From contig NYUD01000091.1 in NCBI GenBank assembly GCA_002683825.1, forward strand, positions 186,001 to 250,000: a stretch of DNA of 64,000 nt, given 5' to 3'. The stretch comes from Planctomycetota bacterium (GTDB lineage: Bacteria; Planctomycetota; UBA1135; GCA-002686595). Under the pieces are notes generated by a model that made no database searches, was not told where the DNA came from, and was given only the letters and a program-made list of their open reading frames with translations. A program made the translations under genes and the position numbers. Below, in pieces: positions 1 through 9,214 of this stretch. The first letter of the stretch is position 1; the number at the start of each line of letters is the position of its first letter.

Positions 1-13
1 CAGCTGCCGAGCG

Positions 14-42
14 TTGAGGCCCATCCCGCCCCTTTGTAGATT
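14..42 (+). promoter_or_regulatory. candidate sigma70-type promoter for gltA
   Basis: TTGAGG at 14-19 and TAGATT at 37-42 are separated by 17 bases; each box matches 4 of 6 consensus positions. The -10 box lies about 50 bases upstream of the gltA start, and a GGGGAGG purine run that could serve as ribosome-binding site sits at about 73-79. The rest of 1-93 holds no recognisable gene. Prediction from sequence only. Confidence 0.35.
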
Positions 43-93
43 AGCCATCCCAACTCGCAACCCACGATCGGTGGGGAGGCCCCGAGTCGCTCG

Positions 94-1386
94 ATGAATC
101 CAGAGAAAAGCCCGGAGACCGCTCAGCTCATCTACGGCGGCAAGACCTACGAGCTTCCCGTGGTCGAGGGGGCCGAGGGGGAGAGGGCCGTGGATATCTC
201 GCGTCTGCGAAAGGAATCGGGCCTCATCACGCTCGACACCGGCTACGGCAACACCGGAGCGTGCAAGAGTGCCATCACGTTCATCGACGGCGAAAAGGGA
301 ATCCTTCGCTATCGCGGTTATCCGATCGAGGATCTCGCCGAGCACAGCACCTTCCTGGAAGTTGCGTGGCTGCTTCTTTACGGCGAGCTGCCGGCGAGGG
401 GCGAGCTCGACACCTTTCTCGAAGAGATAACGCAGCACACGATGCTGCACGAGGACTACCGCAGGTTCTTCGGCTTCATGCCGAAGAGCGCCCATCCCAT
501 GCCCGTTGCTGCGGCTGCGGTCGCCGCGCTCTCGACGTTCTACCGCGAGGCCGACACCGAGGACCGCATCTATCGCGCGGTCGTGCGGCTGCTGGCAAAG
601 ATGCCGACCATCGCGACCTATGCGTACAAGCACTCCATCGGCCAACCGCCGATGTATCCTCGCAACGACCTCGACTACGCCTCGAACTTCCTCTACATGA
701 TGTTCGGTACGCCCTGCGAGGAGTATTCCGTCGATCCTGTGATTGCCAGGGCTTTGGATCTTCTGCTGATCTTGCATGCCGATCACGAGCAGAACTGCTC
801 GACCTCCACGGTGCGTCTTGTGGGCAGCTCGCTCTCGAGTCTCTACGCCACGATCGCTTCGGGGATCAGCGCGTTGTGGGGGCCCCTGCACGGCGGTGCG
901 AACCAGAAGGTCATCGAGATGCTCGAGCGCATCGCGCTCGAGGAAGGTTCGGCGGATCTTTTCCTCGAGAGAGCCAAGAGCAAGGGCGATACGACCCGTC
1001 TGATGGGCTTCGGCCATCGCGTCTACAAGAGCTACGACCCGCGAGCTGCGATCCTCAAGGAGACCTGCAAAGAGGTGATTCTGGCGGTCGGCGGCTCGTC
1101 GCGCCTGCTCGAGATCGCGATGCGATTGGAAGAGGTTGCCTTGTCCGACGACTACTTCGTTTCGCGCCGGCTGTACCCGAACGTCGATTTCTACTCGGGC
1201 GTCATCTATCAAGCGATCGGCATCCCGGTGAACATGTTTACCGTGATGTTCACGATGGGGCGTCTCCCCGGATGGATCGCGCAGTGGATCGAGATGCGCA
1301 ACGACCCCGCCTTCCGCATCGGGCGCCCGCGCCAGATCTACACCGGCCCCCAAGAACGCCCCTACGTGCCCCGCGAAGAGCGCTAG
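94..1386 (+). CDS. gltA: citrate synthase
   Basis: Condenses oxaloacetate and acetyl-CoA to citrate, the entry step of the TCA cycle; cytoplasmic. The 430-residue length is that of the hexameric, bacterial type II (GltA) enzymes, and the N-terminal region of about 45 residues before the LDTGYGNTGACKS segment fits that class. The catalytic triad is visible: His266 in LHGGANQKV, His308 in GFGHRVYK and Asp365 in NVDFYSG. The C-terminal RPRQIYTG segment is also typical of the family. The start is an ATG preceded by a purine-rich stretch. It is followed 25 bases later by an unrelated plus-strand gene, so the two may be co-transcribed. The neighbouring complex I operon on the other strand makes this a respiration-related locus, but no shared regulation can be shown. 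Confidence 0.97.
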   Translation: MNPEKSPETAQLIYGGKTYELPVVEGAEGERAVDISRLRKESGLITLDTGYGNTGACKSAITFIDGEKGILRYRGYPIEDLAEHSTFLEVAWLLLYGELPARGELDTFLEEITQHTMLHEDYRRFFGFMPKSAHPMPVAAAAVAALSTFYREADTEDRIYRAVVRLLAKMPTIATYAYKHSIGQPPMYPRNDLDYASNFLYMMFGTPCEEYSVDPVIARALDLLLILHADHEQNCSTSTVRLVGSSLSSLYATIASGISALWGPLHGGANQKVIEMLERIALEEGSADLFLERAKSKGDTTRLMGFGHRVYKSYDPRAAILKETCKEVILAVGGSSRLLEIAMRLEEVALSDDYFVSRRLYPNVDFYSGVIYQAIGIPVNMFTVMFTMGRLPGWIAQWIEMRNDPAFRIGRPRQIYTGPQERPYVPREER

Positions 1387-1411
1387 CGGCCTCGATGCCC
1401 TGGAGTAGCCC

Positions 1412-2620
1412 ATGACCCGACGGTGGCGTCCATGGGGGCTTCTTCTGGTTTTTGTGGCTGCCGCGGCGATCGGGTTCCTGGGTCCGATCTTTCTGCAGCG
1501 GCGGCGTGCGGAAATCGAGGTGCGGGAGTGGCTCGAGATCGTGACCAGCGAGCCGGCAGAGGAGCGCCCGACCGGGGCTCAGGCTCTCCTGCGGGAGCTT
1601 CGTGGGGAACTCTGTTCCGCCCAAGAGCAGGAGGACGGATTGTTCTCCGACGGTTTTCCGACGAACACGGTGACAGCCCTGCTCGAGAGCGGGAGCCTCG
1701 AGGGGGGAAGCGAACACCCCCTCACAGCCCAGCTCGAGTGCTTGGAGCAGATCCTGTCGTCGAGCGCGGGCCGTATCCAGCTCGTGGGTTCCAGGACTTC
1801 CCGGGTGAGTGTCGTGCCCGACTACGAAGCGCTCATGGACCCACAGATGCAGACCCGGGACTGTTTCTCCCTCTGGATCGATCTCTTGATCGTTGCGGCT
1901 TTCGAAGGGGGGGAAGGCTCCGATGCGGCATACGGTCTGGGCCGAGCTCTGGACGTCGCGCGCCTGATGGACAACAGCCTGATGGTCGGTGGGCTGAGAC
2001 GCGCCTTCGGTCAGAGCCGGGTCTACGGGGCTTCGTATCTGCTCCTGGAGCAGAAATTCGTTTCTCCGGCCCAGCTCCGCGGGGAACTCGAGCACCGACT
2101 GGTACGTAATGTGGAGCTCGACTATCCCGGGACGGTCTTCATGGCGGAGCGCAGCTTCAGCGCCCGGGCGTTGCAAAAGCTCGCCCTGGAGGAGCGGATT
2201 TGCGCAGGCTTCTCGGGGGACCTCCGAGGGGTCATGGACCAGCTGAGGGAGCTTGAACGCTACACCGCCATCGCCCGGCTTCCGCCGGAGGACTTCATCG
2301 ACGCCCTTTCTGAAACACCCTCGGGCGGGAAAGCCCCTGGAATGCTCTACCGGGACTACCTGACAAGCCTTCACACCCACGTTGCCATGGGGCAGATGTT
2401 GCGGGTCGCCCTCGCCCTGGCGGAGCATCGCGAGCGGCAAGGAGGGTGGCCATCGGACCTGGAGAGGGTCGCCGGGGCCTTCCCCGAAGGACTGCCCCTC
2501 GATCCCCACACCGGCGAGCCCTTCTTGTACGAGGTTGAAGACGGGGCCATCTCCCTCGGTCCGCCCGCCATCGCAGTGCTTCAGGGGGAAGGGCCGTCCC
2601 TCGTCCGAACCCTGCGCTAG
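1412..2620 (+). CDS. membrane-anchored hypothetical protein
   Basis: Function not recognised. The 402-residue protein has one N-terminal membrane segment (about residues 8-28, GLLLVFVAAAAIGFLGPIF) after a short basic stretch, so the bulk probably lies outside the cytoplasmic membrane. The remainder looks alpha-helical. The C-terminal part (about 335-385: ALAEHRERQGGWPSDL ... GLPLDPHTGEPFLYE) resembles a segment seen at the C-terminus of many Planctomycete membrane proteins of unknown function (a G-x-W/Y-P-x-x-L block, then L-P-x-D-P-x-x-G-x-P). That resemblance is from memory, not a search. The gene lies 25 bases after gltA and converges on the nuo operon. Confidence 0.75.
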   Translation: MTRRWRPWGLLLVFVAAAAIGFLGPIFLQRRRAEIEVREWLEIVTSEPAEERPTGAQALLRELRGELCSAQEQEDGLFSDGFPTNTVTALLESGSLEGGSEHPLTAQLECLEQILSSSAGRIQLVGSRTSRVSVVPDYEALMDPQMQTRDCFSLWIDLLIVAAFEGGEGSDAAYGLGRALDVARLMDNSLMVGGLRRAFGQSRVYGASYLLLEQKFVSPAQLRGELEHRLVRNVELDYPGTVFMAERSFSARALQKLALEERICAGFSGDLRGVMDQLRELERYTAIARLPPEDFIDALSETPSGGKAPGMLYRDYLTSLHTHVAMGQMLRVALALAEHRERQGGWPSDLERVAGAFPEGLPLDPHTGEPFLYEVEDGAISLGPPAIAVLQGEGPSLVRTLR

Positions 2621-2665
2621 TCAGGACGGGCGTGCCATGTTCGGGACCGGGGGGTCATGAGGAAG

Positions 2666-2691
2666 CTCGAGCGGTCGACCACCGGCTCGAG
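2666..2691. terminator. hairpin between convergent genes
   Basis: CTCGAGC (2666-2672) pairs with GCTCGAG (2685-2691), extended by GGT/ACC with a one-base bulge, giving about 10 pairs around a five-base loop. It lies between the plus-strand gene ending at 2620 and nuoN ending at 2822, where termination in both directions is expected. There is no T-tract on either strand, so it is not a classical intrinsic terminator. The remainder of 2621-2821 holds no convincing gene. Confidence 0.35.
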
Positions 2692-2821
2692 GATGGAAAG
2701 TCGCTCTTCTGCGGTCGCTTCCTCGTGTTTGCAGGGGGCAAAATCGAGCTTTGCAATGGCTCTGAGCCTGGACGAGGCGGCGAGCCCGGTGCAGCGTGCG
2801 ATCGCTGATGTGTCTCAGCGG

Positions 2822-4273
2822 TCAGTTCATCCGGTCGAGGAAGAGCGCCGGCAACAGCCCCATCGCCAGCACGCCAAGGCAGCAGAAAACGGTTGCGAGT
2901 CCGGCCGTCAGTGGCCTTTGGGTGTTCGAAAGCGCTGCACCTTCCGGCGGCGGTTCCATCCACAGGTAGGCGATGACTCGCAGGTAGTAGCCCAGCGCCA
3001 CCACGGTAAAGAGGGCGCCGAGGACCGCGACCCCGATCATGTCCGCGCGCACGAGTTCGGCGAAAACGAACCACTTGCCGAGGAAACCGCCGGTGGCGGG
3101 AATGCCTCCGAGGGAGAGCATGAAGAGCGACAGGGCTGCAGCGATGCCGGGTCGCGAATGCGCGAGGCCCCGCAGTGCATCGAGGTTCGTGAAGCGGGCG
3201 CCGTCGGCCTCCAGCAGGCTGATCAGGCCGAAAGCGCCGGTTGCAGTGAAGAGGTAGGCGCCCATGTAATACCAGGCCGCCTGCTCGCCGCCGCTCGTAT
3301 CGCCCAGGGCCACGCCGGCGGCGACGACCAGTAGAAGGGTCCCTGCATGGGCGATACCGGAATAGGCCAGCATGCGCTTGAGATCTCGTTGAACGAGTGC
3401 TCCCAGGTTGCCGAGCGCCATGGTCACGAGTGCGATAACAGCCACCGTTTGCGCGGCGGCGGGAGGCAGCAAAGGGGTCAGCCGGACGATCAGAAAGCTG
3501 AAAGCACCAGCCTTCGCTCCGGTGGCCATCAAGGCGGTGATGGGCGTCGGACTGCCCTGGTAAACGTCGGGCACCCACAGGTGGAAGGGGAAGACCGAAA
3601 CCTTGAAGAAGAGACTGGCCGCCACCAGGGCGACTCCGGTCGTAGCCAGGTTCGACTCGGCGACCAGGGCGTCGAGCGCCAACGTCCCGCCGTTCGCGTA
3701 TAGAAGGGCTGCTCCATAGAGGAAGAGTGCGCTTGAAAACGAACCGAGCAGGAAATACTTCAAGCCCGCTTCGACCGATTCGATCTTGGCGCGTCGGAAA
3801 GCGGCAAGGGCATAGAGCGGCATCGAGAGCAGTTCGAGCCCGACGAAAAACACGATCAAATCGTTCGCACCGACCATCAGCATCATGCCGACAGGGGTGC
3901 AGAGTATCAGCGCGTCGTATTCGGCTTTGAAGGGCAAATTTTCGCGGTAGTAGCCCACGCTGTAGGCCCACACGAGGAGCGTGCCTACCAGGAACAGAAT
4001 GCCCCAGAGGGCGGTCTGTCCATCTGCGATGAAGGTCCCATCGAAGACCGCACCGGGTGCGGAATCCGCCTGCAGGATGCGTAGCTCGTAAAAGATCGAC
4101 AGGGCGATCGAGCCGAGGAACACGATCGGTCGTGCCGTGCGCAAGAGGTCGATGACCTCGCACAAGAGGTACAGCGCGACACCGACCGCCAGAGCCAGCA
4201 TCGGCGCGGTTGCCATTCGTGCTGCGGGCTCGGAGAGCATGTCGAAGACCTGGACGAGATCCTGAGTGATCAC
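2822..4273 (-). CDS. nuoN: NADH-quinone oxidoreductase subunit N
   Basis: Antiporter-like membrane subunit of complex I; with NuoL and NuoM it forms the proton-pumping arm. The 483-residue protein is hydrophobic throughout and has the Proton_antipo_M core, including VSVFPFHLWVPDVYQG, a hallmark Lys/His-containing pumping helix region, and QRDLKRMLAYSGIAHAG. The open frame extends upstream, but the start is taken as the GTG at 4273 because it overlaps the nuoM stop (GTGA), the coupling style of this operon, and because upstream residues are the non-homologous antisense of nuoM. An ATG 12 codons into this frame is the alternative. Last gene of the nuo operon. Confidence 0.95.
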   Translation of the reverse strand: MITQDLVQVFDMLSEPAARMATAPMLALAVGVALYLLCEVIDLLRTARPIVFLGSIALSIFYELRILQADSAPGAVFDGTFIADGQTALWGILFLVGTLLVWAYSVGYYRENLPFKAEYDALILCTPVGMMLMVGANDLIVFFVGLELLSMPLYALAAFRRAKIESVEAGLKYFLLGSFSSALFLYGAALLYANGGTLALDALVAESNLATTGVALVAASLFFKVSVFPFHLWVPDVYQGSPTPITALMATGAKAGAFSFLIVRLTPLLPPAAAQTVAVIALVTMALGNLGALVQRDLKRMLAYSGIAHAGTLLLVVAAGVALGDTSGGEQAAWYYMGAYLFTATGAFGLISLLEADGARFTNLDALRGLAHSRPGIAAALSLFMLSLGGIPATGGFLGKWFVFAELVRADMIGVAVLGALFTVVALGYYLRVIAYLWMEPPPEGAALSNTQRPLTAGLATVFCCLGVLAMGLLPALFLDRMN

Positions 4274-5826
4274 CGTTCCACCTCCGTTCGGAGAACGGTC
4301 TGTTGGGCCGTGGAGAGCCGACCGATTCGCATGTGCTCCTGAGCACGTTCGACACGATGGGAAATGCGATCGAGAGAACCGGCGGTCTTCTGGATGAAGC
4401 CGTTCGGCGCCACGCCGATCCAGACGCAAAGCGCGACCAGCGGAATCAACGTTGCCAGTTCGCGTCCTCCCAGATCCAATAGCTTTCGGTTCTCCTCATG
4501 TACCAGCGGTCCGAAGAGCACCCGACGCGTCGCCATCAGTAGATAGACTGCGCCGAAGATGACACCGCTCACGCTGATGGCCGTCCAGAAGGGTGAGACA
4601 GTGAAGGTTCCGGCCAGAATCATGTACTCGCCGACGAATCCATTCAGGCCCGGGAGACCGGCGCTGGAGAGAACGGTGAACACGAAGAAGAAGCTGAAGA
4701 CCGGCATGACCGTGGCGATGCCGCCGAAGCGGTCGAGACGGCGCGTGTGCGTGCGTTCGTAGATCATCCCCACCAGGAGGAAGAGCAGGCCTGTCGAGAG
4801 CCCGTGGTTGATCATCTGCAGGACCGAACCGCGCAAGCCCGCTTCGGTCATGGCAAAGAGTCCAAGAACGCAGAAGCCCAGGTGGCTGACGGAAGAGCAA
4901 GCGATGAGGCGTTTGAGATCGGTCTGCGCCCAGGCCAGGAAGGCCCCGTAGACGATGCCGATGGCGCCCAGCGCCAAGAACACCGGCGCGTAGGTCAGTG
5001 CGGCCTCCGGGAACATCTCGACGCCAAACCTCAGGAGACCGTAGGTGCCCATCTTCAGCAGCACCGCTGCCAAAAGGACCGAACCCGCGGTCGGAGCTTC
5101 GGTGTGGGCATCGGCGAGCCACGTGTGGAAGGGCAGGATCGGAACCTTGATCGCGAAGGCGAGTGCGAAGGCTCCGAAGAGCCATGCCTGGGTTTCGGCC
5201 GGCAGGTCCGATGCGCTTTCGACAAGAGCGGGAATCGATGAAGTTCCCAGGTAATAAATTGCTCCGATCACGGCCACGAGCATCACCAGGCTGCCGGCCA
5301 CCGTATACAGGAAGAACTTGATCGTCGCGTACAGCCGGCGATCCCCGCCCCAGATGCCGACGATGAAGTAGAGCGGCACCAGACTGACTTCCCAGAAGAA
5401 GTAGAAGAGCACGACGTCGAGCGACAGGAAGACACCGAGCATTCCGGTCTCCATGACCAGAAGCCACACGAGGAATTCCTTCACGCGGTGATTGATGTGT
5501 CCGATCGAGGACATCACCACGAGCGGCATCAGGATCGATGTCAGCGCGACAAGGAGGATAGAAACGCCGTCCACGCCCAGGAAGAAGTGCACGTCGACTT
5601 CCCGTGCGCCGCTCGCCCCGAAGGGCAGCGTGAACCAGGCTGTCTCGAGTACGTTCTGGGCGGCAGCCCGGGTTCCGTCGAAACCGATGAAAAGGCTCAC
5701 CCCCATGGCTGCGACCGCCACGGTGACGGCTAACGCGACCATGCGCAGGAGCTGAACGGACCGTCCCGGCAAGGCTACGATCACGATCGCGCCGACGAGG
5801 GGGAGGAAGGTGAGTGCGGACAGCAT
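4270..5826 (-). CDS. nuoM: NADH-quinone oxidoreductase subunit M
   Basis: Antiporter-like, proton-translocating subunit of complex I in the cytoplasmic membrane. It has 518 residues, normal for NuoM, and about 14 hydrophobic segments. Family hallmarks include the conserved Glu in LVMETGMLGVF, VPILPFHTWLADAHTEAPTAGSV, and QTDLKRLIACSSVSHLGF. The start ATG (MLSALTFLPLVGA) is 3 bases downstream of the nuoL stop, and its stop overlaps the nuoN GTG. The C-terminal tail after the last membrane segment (about residues 470-518) is charged, with several Arg and Glu, and longer than in some relatives. Confidence 0.97.
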   Translation of the reverse strand: MLSALTFLPLVGAIVIVALPGRSVQLLRMVALAVTVAVAAMGVSLFIGFDGTRAAAQNVLETAWFTLPFGASGAREVDVHFFLGVDGVSILLVALTSILMPLVVMSSIGHINHRVKEFLVWLLVMETGMLGVFLSLDVVLFYFFWEVSLVPLYFIVGIWGGDRRLYATIKFFLYTVAGSLVMLVAVIGAIYYLGTSSIPALVESASDLPAETQAWLFGAFALAFAIKVPILPFHTWLADAHTEAPTAGSVLLAAVLLKMGTYGLLRFGVEMFPEAALTYAPVFLALGAIGIVYGAFLAWAQTDLKRLIACSSVSHLGFCVLGLFAMTEAGLRGSVLQMINHGLSTGLLFLLVGMIYERTHTRRLDRFGGIATVMPVFSFFFVFTVLSSAGLPGLNGFVGEYMILAGTFTVSPFWTAISVSGVIFGAVYLLMATRRVLFGPLVHEENRKLLDLGGRELATLIPLVALCVWIGVAPNGFIQKTAGSLDRISHRVERAQEHMRIGRLSTAQQTVLRTEVER

Positions 5827-5829
5827 GAT

Positions 5830-7803
5830 TTAGAAGCAGGTCCAGACCACGGTCAGTATGGAGGCGCCGGCGCCCATCCAGAGCGCGTAACTCATCACGC
5901 TGCCGTCGACGACGGAGCGGAGCTTCGAACCGGATTTCATCGCGAGCCTGCCGGCTCCGTTGACCATGCCGTCGATGAGCATCTGGTCGACCAGGGTGGC
6001 GATGACGTAGGAAGCGAGCCGCAGTGGGGCGACGATCTTGGCCGCGTACGTGCTGTCGACCATCCATGCGTGCTCGAGGAAGCCGACCAGCTCGGGGCGT
6101 TTCGAGCGCATGGCGTCGTCGTGCTGCCAGCCGTTCTTGAATCCGTGAAAGCCCTTGTGTGCGAAGACGAGGGCGATGGCCGAGCCGAGGGCCAGTAGCA
6201 CGAGCTCCAACCAGAGTGACGGATGGTGCGCCTGCGCTCCGGCGTAGAGGATTGCATCGCCCGCGGCCGTCACCGGGGAGATCCAGTCGCGGAGGGCCTG
6301 CTCACCCGGTATGTGCAGTGCGGGAAGGTTCAGGAGGCCGCCCGCAAGTGCAAGAACCGCCAGGATCGAAAGCGGCAAGGTCATCGTCGCCGGAGACTCG
6401 TGGGGGCGAATCTTGTTCGCGTCGAAGCGTTCATCACCGAAGAAAGTCAGGGCCACCATGCGCCAGGTGTAGAAGGCGGTCAGGATCGCCGAGAAGATGC
6501 CCACGATCCAGAGCGGCCAGTAAAGGCCGCCGTGCAAGAAGGTGTGCGCGAGTATCTCGTCCTTCGAGAAGAAGCCGCTCGTCAGCGGGATTCCGGAAAG
6601 CGCCGCCGCGCCGGCAAGGAACGTGATGTAGGTGCGCGGCATGTGGCGCCTGAGCCCGCCCATCTTGTACATGTCCTGCTCGTCGCGCATGCCGTGGATC
6701 ACGCTGCCGGATCCGAGGAAGAGCAGGCCCTTGAAGAAGGCGTGAGTGACGAGGTGGAAGAGCGCAGCGGACCATGCTCCCGTCGCGATGCCGAGGAACA
6801 TGTAACCGAGCTGGCTGACGGTCGAATAGGCGAGGACCTTCTTGATGTCCCGCTGCATGAGCGCCGTGGATGCGCCGATCAGTGCCGTAAGCGCTCCTAC
6901 GCAACCGATGATGAAAAGCACCGTCGGCGCCGCCGCATACAGCGGATTGAGGCGTAGCAGCAGGTAGACGCCCGCCGTGACCATCGTCGCGGCGTGGATC
7001 AGGGCGGAGACCGGTGTCGGACCCGCCATCGCGTCCGGGAGCCACGTGAAGAGCGGGAATTGGGCGGACTTGCCGCAAGCACCGCCGAAGAGCAGAAGCG
7101 CAGCGAGCGCCATCAGTCGGGAATTCGCGCCGATATTCGCCTGTACGCTGTTTGCGATGTCGGACAGGTCGAGGGTGTCGAAGATGGCGATCAGAAGAAA
7201 GCTGCCCAGAAGGAAGCAGGCGTCTCCGACACGGTTGAAGACGAAGGCTTTTTGACCCGCTTCCGCCGGCCAGCCCTTCTCGTGCCAGAAGCCGATCAGA
7301 AGGTATGAGCACAGCCCTACGCCTTCCCAACCGACGAACATTCCGAGCAGGCTGGAGGAGAGCACCAGCATCAGCATGGCGAAAACGAACAGGTTGAGAT
7401 ACGCGAAGAACTTGGCGTATCCCGGATCGCCCTTCATGTAGCCGATCGAATAGATGTGGATCAAGAAACCCACGCCGGTGATGACGAGAAGCATCACGCT
7501 GGAGAGGCGATCGACCACCATCGAGAGCTCGACGGAGAAAGACCCCGCGTCGATCCAGGCCCAGCTCGAGCTCTCCAGCGCCGTGACCTCGCGGTTTCCT
7601 GCGAGTTGGATGAAGGCGTAGAGGCTGAGTGCGAGAGCAGCGGCCATGACTCCGCAGGCGATCAGGCCCGCAATGCTTGACAGTCGGGTGCCGGTGTTGC
7701 CCTCCTTGCGAGCGCGTAGGGTGCCAAAGTGCATCGTTGCAGCGCACACGCTTCCCGCCAGAGGCAGAAATGGCAGGAGCCACAACCAGTTGAAGGACCC
7801 CAT
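5830..7803 (-). CDS. nuoL: NADH-quinone oxidoreductase subunit L
   Basis: Largest antiporter-like subunit of complex I (657 residues), at the distal end of the membrane arm. The family signature is clear: VGWEGVGLCSYLLIGFW, SAQFPLFTWLPDAMAGPTPVSALIHAATMVTAGVY, and QRDIKKVLAYSTVSQLGYMFLG. The C-terminal third carries the extra hydrophobic segments expected for the lateral helix that braces the arm. The start MGSFNWLWLLPFLPLAGS is 3 bases after the nuoK stop, consistent with translational coupling. Confidence 0.97.
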   Translation of the reverse strand: MGSFNWLWLLPFLPLAGSVCAATMHFGTLRARKEGNTGTRLSSIAGLIACGVMAAALALSLYAFIQLAGNREVTALESSSWAWIDAGSFSVELSMVVDRLSSVMLLVITGVGFLIHIYSIGYMKGDPGYAKFFAYLNLFVFAMLMLVLSSSLLGMFVGWEGVGLCSYLLIGFWHEKGWPAEAGQKAFVFNRVGDACFLLGSFLLIAIFDTLDLSDIANSVQANIGANSRLMALAALLLFGGACGKSAQFPLFTWLPDAMAGPTPVSALIHAATMVTAGVYLLLRLNPLYAAAPTVLFIIGCVGALTALIGASTALMQRDIKKVLAYSTVSQLGYMFLGIATGAWSAALFHLVTHAFFKGLLFLGSGSVIHGMRDEQDMYKMGGLRRHMPRTYITFLAGAAALSGIPLTSGFFSKDEILAHTFLHGGLYWPLWIVGIFSAILTAFYTWRMVALTFFGDERFDANKIRPHESPATMTLPLSILAVLALAGGLLNLPALHIPGEQALRDWISPVTAAGDAILYAGAQAHHPSLWLELVLLALGSAIALVFAHKGFHGFKNGWQHDDAMRSKRPELVGFLEHAWMVDSTYAAKIVAPLRLASYVIATLVDQMLIDGMVNGAGRLAMKSGSKLRSVVDGSVMSYALWMGAGASILTVVWTCF

Positions 7804-7806
7804 GGC

Positions 7807-8145
7807 TTAGTCTTTGAGCTCGGTGAGTGCGTCGAGGGCGACGGTCTGTTTGAGACGGTAGAACGCGATGACCAACGCCAGGCCGACGGCAGCCTCCGCC
7901 GCGGCCACGAGGATCACGAAGAGCGAGAAGATGGGGCCTTGCATGATGTTGACGCCATCCGCCGCGAGGTGTGTCTGTGACCAGTGCCGGCTGGCCGCCA
8001 GGAACGTGAGGTTGGCGGCGTTGAGCATCAGCTCGATCGATGCCAGAACGATGATCACGTTACGACGAATCAGAAACCCCAGGACGCCTGTGGCGAAGAG
8101 CAAGGCGGAGAGGGTGAGGATGTGTTCGGTGGGAACGTTCATCAT
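7807..8145 (-). CDS. nuoK: NADH-quinone oxidoreductase subunit K
   Basis: Small membrane subunit of complex I linking the quinone chamber to the antiporter subunits. It has 112 residues and three transmembrane helices; the conserved acidic residue of the second helix is visible in VLASIELMLNAANL. Two adjacent ATG codons are possible starts (MMNVPTEHILTLSALLF). The first overlaps the nuoJ stop by 4 bases, which supports it. The length is slightly above the usual 100-102 because of a C-terminal extension (ALDALTELKD). Confidence 0.96.
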   Translation of the reverse strand: MMNVPTEHILTLSALLFATGVLGFLIRRNVIIVLASIELMLNAANLTFLAASRHWSQTHLAADGVNIMQGPIFSLFVILVAAAEAAVGLALVIAFYRLKQTVALDALTELKD

Positions 8146-8717
8146 GCCGCGGTCTCCCCATCGGTGGAGGGCGGGGCACTTTGGGGATGGGCGCCGGCGT
8201 CGGTCGTACGCTGCCTCTTGGCCAGCGTGATGACTCCTATCATCGTCGCTAACAGCAAGAGCGAAGCAGCTTCGAAGGGCAGGGCGTAGCGACTGAAGAG
8301 CACCGTGGCCAGCGCGTTCAGATCGTCGACGCCTCTCTCGTAGGCGGGGTTCGCAACGAACGGCGTGCTGTAGCCTGCACCGACGACACCTACCAGTCCC
8401 AAGGAGAGGGCCGTGGCGCCGGCGATGAGGCCCTTCTTGCCCGACAGCGAAAAGCCCAGGTGTCCTTGCAGCTCGGCTTCGTCGCCCAGGTTGAGCAGCA
8501 TGATGACGAAGAGAAAGAGCACCATGATGGCGCCGGCATAGACGAGCAGTTGGGTGGCGGCGAGGAACTGGAAGCCGGACAAGAGGTAGATCGCCGACAG
8601 GCAGAACAACGAGCCCAGGAGCGACAGTACGCTGAAGAGCGGCATGCGCGCGGTGACCACGCCCATGCCGCAGGCCAGTGTGCCCGCAGCTAGGATGTAG
8701 AAGAGGGTGTCCGCCAC
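8142..8717 (-). CDS. nuoJ: NADH-quinone oxidoreductase subunit J
   Basis: Membrane subunit of complex I adjoining NuoK and NuoA. The predicted 191-residue protein has five hydrophobic segments and the conserved glycine-rich LVYAGAIMVLFLFVIMLLNL core. The start is taken as GTG at 8717 (V-A-D-T-L-F-Y-I-L), preceded by an AGGTGA ribosome-binding site about 7 bases upstream. This makes the gene overlap the end of nuoI by 28 bases. The open frame continues further upstream, but that part is the antisense-like off-frame reading of nuoI, not NuoJ sequence. The C-terminal tail (about 25 residues after the last helix) is hydrophilic. Confidence 0.93.
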   Translation of the reverse strand: MADTLFYILAAGTLACGMGVVTARMPLFSVLSLLGSLFCLSAIYLLSGFQFLAATQLLVYAGAIMVLFLFVIMLLNLGDEAELQGHLGFSLSGKKGLIAGATALSLGLVGVVGAGYSTPFVANPAYERGVDDLNALATVLFSRYALPFEAASLLLLATMIGVITLAKRQRTTDAGAHPQSAPPSTDGETAA

Positions 8718-9214
8718 CGGTCGTTCACCTGATAAAAGTAGTCGATGCGCCCCTGGAGCTCTTCCCTGGGGCGCTTGAGCTTGTCGATGTCGTAAACCAA
8801 TGCGGCGCGGGAAAAGTCCGCCAATTCGAGTTCGTCGCTCATGAAGATCGCGTCCTTGGGACAGGCTTCCTCGCAAAAGCCGCAGAGGATGCAGCGCAGC
8901 ATGTCGATCTCGAAACGCTCGGGCTCGCGCTCGATGAATCGCTCCGTTTCGTGGCCATCGATCGTGATCGCGTAGGCCGGACATGCGGCTTCGCAAAGTC
9001 CGCATGACACGCAGGCGAGATGCTCGCCATCCTCAAGGAGCGTCAGCCGCGGTTGGCCGCGCGTTACCTCGTTCGTCGGCAGCGGCTCTTCGGGGTATTG
9101 CCGCGTGATTCTTGGTTGAAACATCGCACGGAAAGAGTGCGAGAGCGCCTGAAAGATCTGCGGTAAGTAGAGCTTTTCGATGAAACTCAGCTCTTTGCGT
9201 TTGATGATGACCAT
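8690..9214 (-). CDS. nuoI: NADH-quinone oxidoreductase subunit I
   Basis: Peripheral iron-sulfur subunit that carries clusters N6a and N6b and passes electrons to NuoB. The 174-residue protein has two ferredoxin motifs of the form C-x2-C-x2-C-x3-C-P: CVSCGLCEAACP and CILCGFCEEACP. The start MVIIKRKELSFIEKLYLPQ is set by an ATG that shares its A with the TAA stop of nuoH. The N-terminal amphipathic region that docks on the membrane arm is present. The C-terminal 30 residues overlap the nuoJ reading frame. Confidence 0.96.
   Translation of the reverse strand: MVIIKRKELSFIEKLYLPQIFQALSHSFRAMFQPRITRQYPEEPLPTNEVTRGQPRLTLLEDGEHLACVSCGLCEAACPAYAITIDGHETERFIEREPERFEIDMLRCILCGFCEEACPKDAIFMSDELELADFSRAALVYDIDKLKRPREELQGRIDYFYQVNDRWRTPSSTS

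Noticed and set aside
2655..4355. 566-codon minus-strand open frame overlapping nuoN
   Set aside because: It is an off-frame reading of nuoN; its composition is Arg/Pro-rich and the in-frame NuoN protein matches its family throughout.
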